A DNA stretch of 64,000 nucleotides from positions 41,007-105,006 of the forward strand of contig NZ_BNCG01000015.1 in assembly GCF_014656355.1 (NCBI RefSeq). Reading direction: 5' to 3'. Every line of letters begins with the position of its first letter. Within the stretch, counting starts at the first letter, position 1. Below the pieces are notes generated by a model. The model ran no database searches. It was not told the DNA's origin and saw nothing but the letters and a program-made list of their open reading frames with translations. Below, piece after piece: positions 44,194 to 52,277 of the stretch. This DNA is from Camelimonas fluminis (lineage in GTDB: Bacteria > Pseudomonadota > Alphaproteobacteria > Rhizobiales > Beijerinckiaceae). The translations under genes and the position numbers were made by a program.

Positions 44194-45453
44194 TCAGGGC
44201 GCACGCTCGCGGAAGATGCCCATGGCCCTCGGGTCTTTGGCTGACGTGATCGAAGCCATCGCCAGATCGCCCACCCCGATGCCCCTGTGATTGTCTGGCG
44301 TGAAGTTCACCGTGCCCAGCATGGCGGGGTAATTGCTCACCCTGTCCATGCCGGCCTTGATGTTCGCCGTCTCGAAGCTTTTTTCCTGTTCAATCACCTG
44401 CTTCAGCAGATGCAGGAAATCGTAATACGGCGCGCCGGCGGCGTTGACCTCCGCTCCCTTTGCGTCCGGGTGCGCCATGATCTTGCGCGCATAGGCTTTC
44501 TGGCGCTCACCTGGCTCCTGGGGGCCGGACCAGCTCAGGTTCTTGTACCACGTGCCGTAGACGTTCTTCACTGCCTCGGCCGGGACAAGATCAAGCAGGC
44601 TTTCAAGAAACAGCGCCGTATGGCCGGTCATCGGCGGATACCATTTCATGCTGTGCAGCGCGTGAAACGCCATGGCCGAGTTGGGCAAGGTCGACATCCA
44701 CATCAGCACCGCTTCGGCGCCCGACTTGCGCAGCGCCTGCATGTAGCTGCCCAGGTCCGGCGCCGTGATCGGAAATACCTGAATATCGGTGGGCGTCAGG
44801 CCCCGCTTCTTCAGCTGGGCGACAGACGCCGGCGTAATGCTCTCGCCATATGCCGTGCTTTCCTGAAGAATGCCGATTTTCTTGACGCCCAACCTGTCGG
44901 CGAGATAGGCGACGCAGGCCTCCGCCTGCATGTCGGAATTGAGAATGAACTGGTAATGGTAGGGATATTTCTTGCCGTCGCCCATATCCGACAACAGCGC
45001 GTAGGTGGTCTGAACCATCTTGCGCGCGGTCGTGGTCGCCGCCGATGACAAGGCCTGCGATGAGCCAGTCGGGCCCGCGACGACATTGATGCGGGCGGAG
45101 CTGTATTTGAGAACGACGCCCGGCTCTTTTGACGGCAGGGCCTCATCATCCTGCTCGTCACGGACGATCTGCCGCCCCAGAATGCCGCCTGCGGCGTTGA
45201 TTTCGTCAATCGCGATCAACCCGCCCGCGTATAGCGGGGCGAAGCTGGAGACCAGACGGCCGGTCGTCGGGCGGACCCAGCCAATCCGGAAGGGGTCGGC
45301 GGCCAGCGCCCGGGAGGGAAGCGCCAGGCCGCCCAAGCCCGCCGCGGCGCCCAGCATGCCGGCGGCCCGCAACAGGCCGCGTCTTGAAATGTCACCGTCC
45401 CTGCGGACAAGCCCCGGAAGCAGCGCCGGGTCATGATCATCATGTTGGCCCAT
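44194..45453 (-). CDS. Type I substrate-binding protein (amide/urea-like) with Tat signal
   Basis: A 419-residue receptor. DISRRGLLRAAGMLGAAAG at ~21-39 is a twin-arginine signal ending near ALA. The mature part FRIGWVRPTTGRLVSSFAPL, then INAAGGILGRQIV, and GPTGSSQALSSAA match the amide/urea-type group of periplasmic receptors. AGGGGAACC precedes the ATG. Its first 14 bases overlap the end of the acyl-CoA ligase gene, so it is translated with the ligase. Export as a folded protein is unusual for binding proteins and may indicate a bound cofactor or metal (inference). Confidence 0.88.
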   Translation of the reverse strand: MGQHDDHDPALLPGLVRRDGDISRRGLLRAAGMLGAAAGLGGLALPSRALAADPFRIGWVRPTTGRLVSSFAPLYAGGLIAIDEINAAGGILGRQIVRDEQDDEALPSKEPGVVLKYSSARINVVAGPTGSSQALSSAATTTARKMVQTTYALLSDMGDGKKYPYHYQFILNSDMQAEACVAYLADRLGVKKIGILQESTAYGESITPASVAQLKKRGLTPTDIQVFPITAPDLGSYMQALRKSGAEAVLMWMSTLPNSAMAFHALHSMKWYPPMTGHTALFLESLLDLVPAEAVKNVYGTWYKNLSWSGPQEPGERQKAYARKIMAHPDAKGAEVNAAGAPYYDFLHLLKQVIEQEKSFETANIKAGMDRVSNYPAMLGTVNFTPDNHRGIGVGDLAMASITSAKDPRAMGIFRERAP

Positions 45454-47101
45454 GTGGTTCCCCTTTGATTTCCGCCGGCGTTACCCAGACGCCGATCTTT
45501 TCCCGCCGGATGCGGATGCCCGCAGCTTCCCGGTCCCACGTGTCGCTGGTGATCCCTTCAGCGCGCAGCAGATGTTTCTGGACTTTTTGCGTCGGCGTCC
45601 GCGGCAGATCCGGCAGGATCCGCACAAACCGCGGGATCATGAAATGGGCGAGACGCGGGCCGAGAAAGGTCAGCAGTTCGGCTGGATCGAGCCTGGCGCC
45701 CGCGGCCACCGAAACCGCGACCAGCACCTCGTCTTCTGCGAACTCCGACGGCACGGCGACCACCGCCGCCTCCTTCACCGCCGGATGGGCGCAAATCTCC
45801 GTTTCGACTTCATAGGACGAGATGTTCTCACCGCGCCGGCGGATGGTGTCCTTGAGGCGGTCCACGAAGAAATAATCGCCAGCGGCGTCCTTCCGGAAAG
45901 CGTCGCCAGTATGGAACCAGCCGTTACGCCAGGCGGCCGCCGTGGCCTCAGGGTTCTTGTAATAACCGTGGTTCATGGCCCACGGCCTGTCCGTCCGCAG
46001 GATCAGTTCGCCGACCTCATCCACCCCGACCTCGCAGTCATTGCCGTCGACGATGCGAACCTCAACGCCAGGCCGCGGCTGGCCACAGCTGGACAGCGCC
46101 GCCGGATTGCGGTCCGAGACGAGGGGGCATGACGTTTCGGTCATGTTGAAGGTGGTGTAGACCTCGACGCCGAAGCGCTCGGAAAACGCCTTCGCATCTT
46201 CACACAACGGCACCATGGTGACGGTGCGGAGTGGATGCTGGCGATCCCGCGGCGACGGCGGCAGCTTGACGATAAAGGTCGCCATCACGCCGAGCAGGGT
46301 CACCGACGTGACGTCATGGCGGCGGATCTCGTTCCAGAACTCCGCGGTATTGAAGCTGTCGACGATAACCACGGAGGCGCCCCGCAGCAGCGAGCGATAG
46401 ACGGCGCCCGTGCCGCCAGCGTGAAACAGCGGCAGATTGCACATGCCCCGGTCGTCAGGACCGAAATACGGCCAGGGTTCGCCGGCCATCGAAGCCAGAT
46501 GCAGATAGCTTGACAAAACGCCCTTGGAAGGCCCGGTCGTGCCGGAGGTATAGATGATGGACTGGGTGTCCCACGGGGCGATGGGCCGTTGCAGCGCGGG
46601 CAATTCCGGCGCGCCTTCGGTGAGGACGCTGGCGGGCAGCAGTTCCAGACCCGTATCGGGATCCACGCGGACATCGCCGACAATGATGGCGGCGCAAAGC
46701 TGGCCCCTGTCGATATCGGCGAGGCGCGACGCCAGATCGACATGGCAAACGATCAGGCGCGCATCGGAATTGGCGATCACATGCGCCAGCAGATTGCCGC
46801 GATAGGCCAGGTTGATCGGCACATAGACCGCGCCCAGATAGTTCAGCCCGAACCACACGCGCACGGCGTCCGGGCCGTTGGGCAGCCAGGAGACAACATG
46901 ATCGCCCTGGTCAACGCCAGCGTCGCGCAGGCCGTTGGCGGCGCGGATCGCCTGACGGCGCGTTTCGGCCCAGGTCCATTCGGCGCCGTCAGCGAAACGC
47001 ACGCAAATCTTTTCCGGTTGCGATGCGGCGAATTTTTCAAGCAGATCGCGGAGAACACATGCGTCTGCCGGCAGGATGCGAGGATCAGCGGTTGTGGTCA
47101 T
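45440..47101 (-). CDS. Acyl-CoA ligase, CaiC-like (ANL superfamily)
   Basis: A 553-residue AMP-forming ligase. P-loop IIYTSGTTGPSKGV, adenylate motif FNMTETSCP, hinge DRLKDTIRRRGENISSYEVE and catalytic Lys motif PTQKVQKHLLR are all present. The N-terminal WTWAETRRQAIRAANGL and GLNYLGAVYVPINLAYRG resemble crotonobetaine/carnitine-CoA ligase-type enzymes. It is a clear paralogue of the ligase at 52264-53901. The ATG at 47101 has GGGAGG upstream. The carboxyltransferase gene is 34 bases upstream and the binding protein overlaps downstream. It probably activates the acid that the carboxyltransferase later carboxylates. Confidence 0.92.
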   Translation of the reverse strand: MTTTADPRILPADACVLRDLLEKFAASQPEKICVRFADGAEWTWAETRRQAIRAANGLRDAGVDQGDHVVSWLPNGPDAVRVWFGLNYLGAVYVPINLAYRGNLLAHVIANSDARLIVCHVDLASRLADIDRGQLCAAIIVGDVRVDPDTGLELLPASVLTEGAPELPALQRPIAPWDTQSIIYTSGTTGPSKGVLSSYLHLASMAGEPWPYFGPDDRGMCNLPLFHAGGTGAVYRSLLRGASVVIVDSFNTAEFWNEIRRHDVTSVTLLGVMATFIVKLPPSPRDRQHPLRTVTMVPLCEDAKAFSERFGVEVYTTFNMTETSCPLVSDRNPAALSSCGQPRPGVEVRIVDGNDCEVGVDEVGELILRTDRPWAMNHGYYKNPEATAAAWRNGWFHTGDAFRKDAAGDYFFVDRLKDTIRRRGENISSYEVETEICAHPAVKEAAVVAVPSEFAEDEVLVAVSVAAGARLDPAELLTFLGPRLAHFMIPRFVRILPDLPRTPTQKVQKHLLRAEGITSDTWDREAAGIRIRREKIGVWVTPAEIKGEPHGPT

Positions 47102-47135
47102 CGACGCCTCCCGGCGCTTCGTCTGGCGGGCCTGT

Positions 47136-48698
47136 TCAAATGGGAGCAATGCTGCGGTATTTCGGCGGCAGGGGATTGGCGCGACGCGCCGGCGCCTGGG
47201 CGAGCAGCGTGATCAGTTCAGCGCGTGTCCGGCGGGGATCAATGACGGCGTCCACGCCAAACCCGCCAGCAGCTTCCAGCACATTGATGTCCGCGCGCAT
47301 GGCGTCGATCAGCTCCTGACGACGGCGCTGCGGCTCCGGGTGGCTCTCATAGTCCTTGCGATAGGCGACATCGACCGAGCCCTCCACCGACATGGCGCAG
47401 ATCTCCGCCGTCGGCCAGGCGAGGCTGGCGTCGGAATCGAAGCTGCGCCCGCCGCACATGGCGAAATAACCAAGACCATAGCCCTTGCGCAGCACCACGG
47501 AGATGCGCGGAACGGTGGCGTGCCCGAGTTCATGGATCATCTTGGCGCTGTGGCGCCCCAGAACCGTGCGCTCCGCCGCCGGCCCAATCGAGAATCCGGG
47601 CACGTCAACCAGATAGACGAGCGGCAGGCCGAATGCGTCGCAGACAGCGATGAAATGCGCAGCCTTGTCGCAGGCATCCGACGTCAGCATGCCGCCAAGC
47701 CGTTTTGGCTGATTGGCGATAAATCCCACCGGCCGGCCATCCAGTCGGGCAAAACTTGTGACGATGTTGCCGGCGAAGGTTGGCTTGATCTCAAACACAC
47801 TGCCGGCGTCCGCGACAATGTCGATCACCTTGCGCACGTCATAGGCCCGGCGCGTGTTGGCGGGAACGATATCCAGCAGCGCCTCCCCCAGCCGGTCCGC
47901 CGGATCTGTGGCGGCGACGAGCGGCGCCGGCTCGCGGGCGTTGCCCGGCAGAAACGACAGGAAGCGGCGGACGGCGTCGAGCGCCTCGATCTCCGAGCCC
48001 ACGCCAAGGTCCGCGAGGCCATGCCGGTCCACCTGGACCTCGGCGCCGCCCAGTTCCTGAACCGTCACGTCCTCGCCGGTGCCCGCCTTGACCAGGGCTG
48101 GCCCAGCAAGGCCCATCGTCGACTGGCCGCGCACCATCACAACGAAATCAGCCATGCCGGCATAATTGGTTGGGCCGGCAAAGCCGGCGCCAAGCATGGC
48201 GGCGACCATCGGAACCCAGCCCGACATCCGGGCCAGCTCGTGGAAGAACGGCCCCGCCTTGGCAAAGTGACGGGAGTTCTGGCCGCCCTGGATGCGATGA
48301 CCACCACCATCCAGCAGCATCACCAGGGGCAGGCCGCGAACGCTGGCCATATGTGCGAGGCGGCTGGTCTTGGCGCTGCCGAGCTCTCCGATCGAGCCGC
48401 CAAAAACGCTGAAGTCCTGGGACAGCACGGCGCACCAGCGCCCGTCGATCTTCGCGGTCCCGGCAATGACGCCATCGGCAGGCGCATCCCTGTCCGGCCC
48501 GCCGCGGGGGCGAACCAGCGCGCCCAGTTCCTGAAAGGAGCCAGGTTCGCACAGATACGCAATGCGCTCCCGGGCGGTAAGCGCGGCGCGTTGCCGATGC
48601 CGGGCCAACTGCTCCGTCCGCGCTGGGTCATCTATGGCGCGATGGGCGTCATTGACGATCGCCAGCAAGGCGCTCGCGTCCGCTGAGGCAGCCTCCAC
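47136..48698 (-). CDS. Acyl-CoA carboxylase carboxyltransferase (beta-type) subunit
   Basis: A 520-residue carboxyltransferase of the propionyl/acyl-CoA carboxylase beta family, transferring CO2 from carboxybiotin to an acyl-CoA. Two crotonase-like halves are visible: the first with SQDFSVFGGSIGE, LLDGGGHRIQ and GAGFAGPTNYAG; the second with FIANQPKRLGG, LVDVPGFSIGP and VVLRKGYGLGYFAM. The usual GGARIQ is replaced by GGGHRIQ. It starts at GTG with GGGAG upstream. It is a paralogue of the enzyme at 55555-57210. A palindrome about 100 bases upstream (48796) suggests TetR control. Confidence 0.92.
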   Translation of the reverse strand: MEAASADASALLAIVNDAHRAIDDPARTEQLARHRQRAALTARERIAYLCEPGSFQELGALVRPRGGPDRDAPADGVIAGTAKIDGRWCAVLSQDFSVFGGSIGELGSAKTSRLAHMASVRGLPLVMLLDGGGHRIQGGQNSRHFAKAGPFFHELARMSGWVPMVAAMLGAGFAGPTNYAGMADFVVMVRGQSTMGLAGPALVKAGTGEDVTVQELGGAEVQVDRHGLADLGVGSEIEALDAVRRFLSFLPGNAREPAPLVAATDPADRLGEALLDIVPANTRRAYDVRKVIDIVADAGSVFEIKPTFAGNIVTSFARLDGRPVGFIANQPKRLGGMLTSDACDKAAHFIAVCDAFGLPLVYLVDVPGFSIGPAAERTVLGRHSAKMIHELGHATVPRISVVLRKGYGLGYFAMCGGRSFDSDASLAWPTAEICAMSVEGSVDVAYRKDYESHPEPQRRRQELIDAMRADINVLEAAGGFGVDAVIDPRRTRAELITLLAQAPARRANPLPPKYRSIAPI

Positions 48699-48795
48699 AG
48701 GGCGTCTCCCTTCCCGATATATTTATGTGGTCAGCAGCAGTTAGCGCTGCCCTTGCGCGAAACGTAGCAGAGGGCCGGGGGACGGGTCATCAAAA

Positions 48796-48813
48796 ACTTG
48801 CTAATCAGCAAGT
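48796..48813. promoter_or_regulatory. Palindrome ACTTGCT-AATC-AGCAAGT, candidate TetR operator
   Basis: Perfect seven-base arms with four-base spacer, about 100 bases upstream of the carboxyltransferase start at 48698. The form suits the TetR regulator encoded at 49663-50277. Confidence 0.6.
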
Positions 48814-48956
48814 AAGTGATGCAGTCATGGTCACGCCAGGCGCCTGACCAGCGTCAGGCGCGCCGCGCCCGGGGACGATCGACGCCATCGCCAGCCCCGC
48901 CTTCACCGTCGTTGGCCGGTTTCAGGAAGATACGGGGCCCGGCCACGAGGTCCCGC

Positions 48957-49637
48957 CTACCGGGGAGCCGAACGCGCGCCGTACGCGATGCGGGCTTTGC
49001 GACCGGCAAGTTCGCGCTCAATCGTTGAACGTTGCCTGGCCTTCAGCGTTTCCTGATCGCCAAGCGTCCAGTGCATGAGCAGCAACGCGCCAGGCTTCAT
49101 GTCAGGGGGACAGGTCCCGGTTCGCTTCATGGTCGTGACGACCTGACCGGCCGATTGCGCGCCATGATCGTGGAGGACGGAGACCCGCGAACGCGTTTCC
49201 TCCGGGCTGACGAATGTCGTGATCCGTCGAACCTGGATCCCGGCGGTCCCGGGCGGCTGCGCGATGCAGCGCAGCGTTGCGGACAGGGTGTCGCCAGACA
49301 ATTCATGGGCCGGCTCCCCGCAGATTGCGGACATCCTGGCGAGACTGGCCTGGACGTCCCGGAGTTGCAGCTCATGGAATGCGCGATCGGTTCGCCGACC
49401 GAGGCAGACGCTCCAGATTTTCCGCGTATCGGCTGCGACCTTCCCACCGGCGATCTCGCCTTTCTGTTCGACGACCCACAACCCCGCGCGACGCGCTGGC
49501 GTATCGGGCGGCAGATCGAAAGCAACCGACGCCTGAGAGGCGAACAGCGCGCAGGCCGCGACCATGGCGAACATGAGCCGATGGGCGCGCGGCAGGTCCC
49601 GCTTCGCCGCCACGCCCGGTTTGCAAGCATTGGCCAC
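48957..49637 (-). CDS. DUF3617-type exported protein
   Basis: A 226-residue protein from a GTG with GGGAGGAGC upstream. A basic n-region and the core MFAMVAACALFASQASVAFD form a signal peptide of ~40 residues. The mature part has ARRAGLWVVEQKGEIAGGKV and a conserved Cys pattern (VCLG, ICGE, RCIA, TCPPDMKPG), consistent with DUF3617, a secreted family of unknown function. An ATG at 49574 would give a shorter signal peptide. It lies 25 bases after the TetR gene and probably shares its transcript. No link to the acyl-CoA enzymes is evident. Confidence 0.72.
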   Translation of the reverse strand: MANACKPGVAAKRDLPRAHRLMFAMVAACALFASQASVAFDLPPDTPARRAGLWVVEQKGEIAGGKVAADTRKIWSVCLGRRTDRAFHELQLRDVQASLARMSAICGEPAHELSGDTLSATLRCIAQPPGTAGIQVRRITTFVSPEETRSRVSVLHDHGAQSAGQVVTTMKRTGTCPPDMKPGALLLMHWTLGDQETLKARQRSTIERELAGRKARIAYGARSAPR

Positions 49638-49662
49638 GGCGATGCTCCTCCCACAGACCGGC

Positions 49663-50277
49663 TCAGAGCGGCCGCAATGAGCGGCGCACCAGATCAGCGT
49701 ACCGGTCAGCGAGCCCCTTGCCATCCTGCACCTGCCAAAGCTGGCTCAGGCGGGGAATGCCGAGTGGTGGGCTCAGGATCCAGCTGGCCGCGACGCGGGC
49801 ATTGTCCGTCTGGATGCTGCCGTCCTTACATCCTTCCTCGATCAGCTTCACCAGGCGCCGGCCAAAAGCGCGCTGGCGTTTGCGAACCGCGGCGAGGTCG
49901 TCCGCGTTCAGGGAATTCAGCTCGGTGAGAACCGCGCAGGCCCCCATTTCCGAGGTAATGCCGGTCACATAGGCGTGCATGAAACAGGCCGCCTTCTCCA
50001 GGCCGCAGGCGTCGAGCGCCTCGGCCCGGTCCAGCGCCGTTTCGGCAAGCTCGAAGCCGATCTCCACGCAGTTTTGCAGCAGGTGGTTCTTGTCGCGGAA
50101 ATAGTAGTAGAAAACAGTCTTCGAAATGCCGAGGCGCGCCGCCAGCTCATCCAGCGACACATTGTGAAAGCCGCGTTCGGTGAACGCCGCGCCGGCCTCC
50201 CGCAACAACAGGCGCCGTTTGATCGCCTGCTGCTCCTCGGACGTTTCGAATTCGCCATTCCATCGTTTGCGGGCCAC
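49663..50277 (-). CDS. TetR-family regulator of the acyl-CoA block
   Basis: A 204-residue regulator starting at GTG with CAGGAAAA upstream. The HTH is LREAGAAFTERGFHNVSLDE, then LAARLGISKTVFYYYFRDKN (about residues 24-65). The C-terminal ligand domain has a predicted Cys/Leu-rich core and does not reveal the effector. It sits in the middle of the block between the biotinyl-domain gene (210 bases upstream) and DUF3617. Palindromes at 48796 and 57327-57356 are candidate targets; an acyl-CoA intermediate would be a sensible inducer (inference). Confidence 0.88.
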   Translation of the reverse strand: MARKRWNGEFETSEEQQAIKRRLLLREAGAAFTERGFHNVSLDELAARLGISKTVFYYYFRDKNHLLQNCVEIGFELAETALDRAEALDACGLEKAACFMHAYVTGITSEMGACAVLTELNSLNADDLAAVRKRQRAFGRRLVKLIEEGCKDGSIQTDNARVAASWILSPPLGIPRLSQLWQVQDGKGLADRYADLVRRSLRPL

Positions 50278-50486
50278 GGCGTTTTCCTGTTCGCGTTGGT
50301 CACACTCGCGCACGGGACGTCGCCAGACGCCTTGTTCGCTGCGATCTCCGCTGGCGCAGCTGGCGCGCTGGCAAGAGGCCGTCCCGTCCTGCGCCCGAGC
50401 AGAACCACGGCGCGGTCCGGTTGGCAACACGCGGCGCCGGATTGCCGGGCCGGACGCCGGCTTGCGGCCCCTGCCCCTTGCGTCGC

Positions 50487-50711
50487 TCAGACAGCCTCAA
50501 GAATGGCGACTACCTGCCCTTCCGCGATGCTGTCCTCATTGCCGACAAGGATCTGCTTCACCACGCCGTTGCAGGGCGCGCCGACGGCAATCTCCATTTT
50601 CATGGCTTCGAGGATCATCACCGGATCATCCTCCGCAAGCCGGTCGCCCGGGCGGGCGACTATCTCGAACACCCGGCCGGATATCTCACTTTTCACGTCA
50701 ATGGCGCTCAT
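50487..50711 (-). CDS. Stand-alone biotinyl (BCCP-type) carrier domain
   Basis: A 74-residue single domain. The biotinylation site is Lys38 in the motif ILEAMKMEI, with the flanking FEIVARPGDRL and GVVKQILVGNEDSIAEGQVV forming the barrel. It carries the carboxyl group from a biotin carboxylase to a carboxyltransferase. GGAGAAG precedes the ATG at 50711. It follows the carboxyltransferase gene by 33 bases. It lacks the Ala/Pro-rich N-terminal part of AccB, so it resembles the small carriers of catabolic acyl-CoA carboxylases or oxaloacetate-decarboxylase-type systems. Confidence 0.92.
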   Translation of the reverse strand: MSAIDVKSEISGRVFEIVARPGDRLAEDDPVMILEAMKMEIAVGAPCNGVVKQILVGNEDSIAEGQVVAILEAV

Positions 50712-50744
50712 GCCGCTTCTCCAGAATGCGCAGGACAACAGCCG

Positions 50745-52277
50745 TCAGAGGCTGGTGGGCCAGGTGGCGAGACGATGCCTGCCAACGCCCGCCGACGGCC
50801 GGCGCGCATACACCTCAAGCATGTTGGCGACCCACTCACGGGTCTCGGCAGGCTGAATCACCGAATGGGCGGCAAAAATCCCGGCCAGGGCATAGGGAGA
50901 GTTGCTGGCGACCATATCCTGCATCAGTTCGGCATAGGCCGGATCATCCGGCGCCGGGCGCCGGTTGTGCACCACGCTGACAGCGACCGAGGGATCGACG
51001 AAACCAACCTCCCCTGTCGTCATCACCGCAAGGGCGTCCGCGCCAGCGCCGCCCAGATTGAGATAGGCCTGGCCATAGCTCTTGCGCACCACGACGGCGA
51101 TCTTGGGCACGCTGGCCAGATGCAGGGCGCGCAGATTGTTCATGATCTTGCCGGCGACCGCTTCATGTTCGGCCTGCAGGCCCACGAGGAAGCCTGGCGT
51201 GTCGGCGAGCAGGAGCATCGGAATATTGAAGCTGTCGCAGAGCACGATGAATTCCGTCATCTTGTCGCACGACTTGCCGTCGATGGCGCCGCCCTTGCGC
51301 ATGGGGTTGCTGGCAACAATGCCGACGCTGCGCCCGTTGATGCGCGCGAGCGCGGTCTCCAGCGTCCGGCCAAACCGCGTGCGCCACGGCAGAACGGAGC
51401 CAACATCGGCGACAAGCTCCACCAGTTTGCGGCCGTCATACACCTTGCTGCGGGCTTGCGGGATCAGCGCCGCGATCCTGGCGCCATCGTGCGCCTCCAC
51501 TGGCTCGCGCCCCAGGGGCGGCGCCTCCTGGGCATGCGACGGCAGATATGACAGAAAGCGTCTGAGCGCCGCGATGCACTCCGCGTCCGTCTCACCCACG
51601 TGGTCAGCGAAGCCGGTAATTTCCGCATGCACATCGGCGCCGCCGAGTTCCTCCGGCGACACTTCCTGGCTCAGCGCAACGGAAACGACCTTGGGGCTCG
51701 ATACAGAAAACGCCGCGTCCCTGCGGACGCTGGTGAAGTCCGACTGCACCGCGTACCAGGTCCCCATGCCGTAACAGGGGCCGAGCACAGCGCTGACCCA
51801 GGGCGTGTCGCGGTCGCGATTGTTGCTGTTGAGCAGACCAATGCGCCCCATGCCCGCCGCGCCCTGGATGTCGGGCATGCGGGCGCCCGCCGACTCGATG
51901 AGAAAAGCGCACGGAGCGCCGGCCCGGGAGGCGCTTTCCTTCAGGAAGCCGAGCTTGCGGATATTGTTCTGCGCCGAGGAAGCGCCGAGCACGGTCAGGT
52001 CAAAAGACGCAACGGCGACAACCCGCCCCTCCACCTTGCCGAACCCCGTGACAATGCCGTCCGCTGGCGTCCTGGCGGCGTCCTCCAGGCGGACCGAATG
52101 GGCGAATTCGCCGATTTCCGTGAAGCTGCCGGCGTCGCACAGCGCGTCGATGCGCTCCCGGGCGTTCATGACGCCCGCGTCCCGCCGCGCCTTGAGCTTG
52201 ACGGCGCCGCCCATGGCGCGCACGTGCGCGCGCCGTTCCCCGAACGTCACGTCCGCGTTGATCTCACCGGATTGCAT
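50745..52277 (-). CDS. Second-type acyl-CoA carboxyltransferase subunit
   Basis: A 510-residue carboxyltransferase. It has FDLTVLGASSAQNN, LIESAGARMPDIQG, then EELGGADVHAE in the N half, and SNPMRKGGAIDG, LADTPGFLVG and VVVRKSYGQAYLNLGG in the C half. It is a distinct subtype from the other two in this block, with SAGARM instead of GGGHRIQ. Two carboxyltransferase polypeptides in one cluster could work as a heteromer or have different substrates. It overlaps the ligase gene upstream by 14 bases and is followed by the biotinyl domain, its likely direct partner. ATG at 52277; upstream GGGAGCAGG. Confidence 0.9.
   Translation of the reverse strand: MQSGEINADVTFGERRAHVRAMGGAVKLKARRDAGVMNARERIDALCDAGSFTEIGEFAHSVRLEDAARTPADGIVTGFGKVEGRVVAVASFDLTVLGASSAQNNIRKLGFLKESASRAGAPCAFLIESAGARMPDIQGAAGMGRIGLLNSNNRDRDTPWVSAVLGPCYGMGTWYAVQSDFTSVRRDAAFSVSSPKVVSVALSQEVSPEELGGADVHAEITGFADHVGETDAECIAALRRFLSYLPSHAQEAPPLGREPVEAHDGARIAALIPQARSKVYDGRKLVELVADVGSVLPWRTRFGRTLETALARINGRSVGIVASNPMRKGGAIDGKSCDKMTEFIVLCDSFNIPMLLLADTPGFLVGLQAEHEAVAGKIMNNLRALHLASVPKIAVVVRKSYGQAYLNLGGAGADALAVMTTGEVGFVDPSVAVSVVHNRRPAPDDPAYAELMQDMVASNSPYALAGIFAAHSVIQPAETREWVANMLEVYARRPSAGVGRHRLATWPTSL

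Noticed and set aside
47076..48686. 536-codon plus-strand frame
   Set aside because: Shadow of the carboxyltransferase gene on the minus strand.
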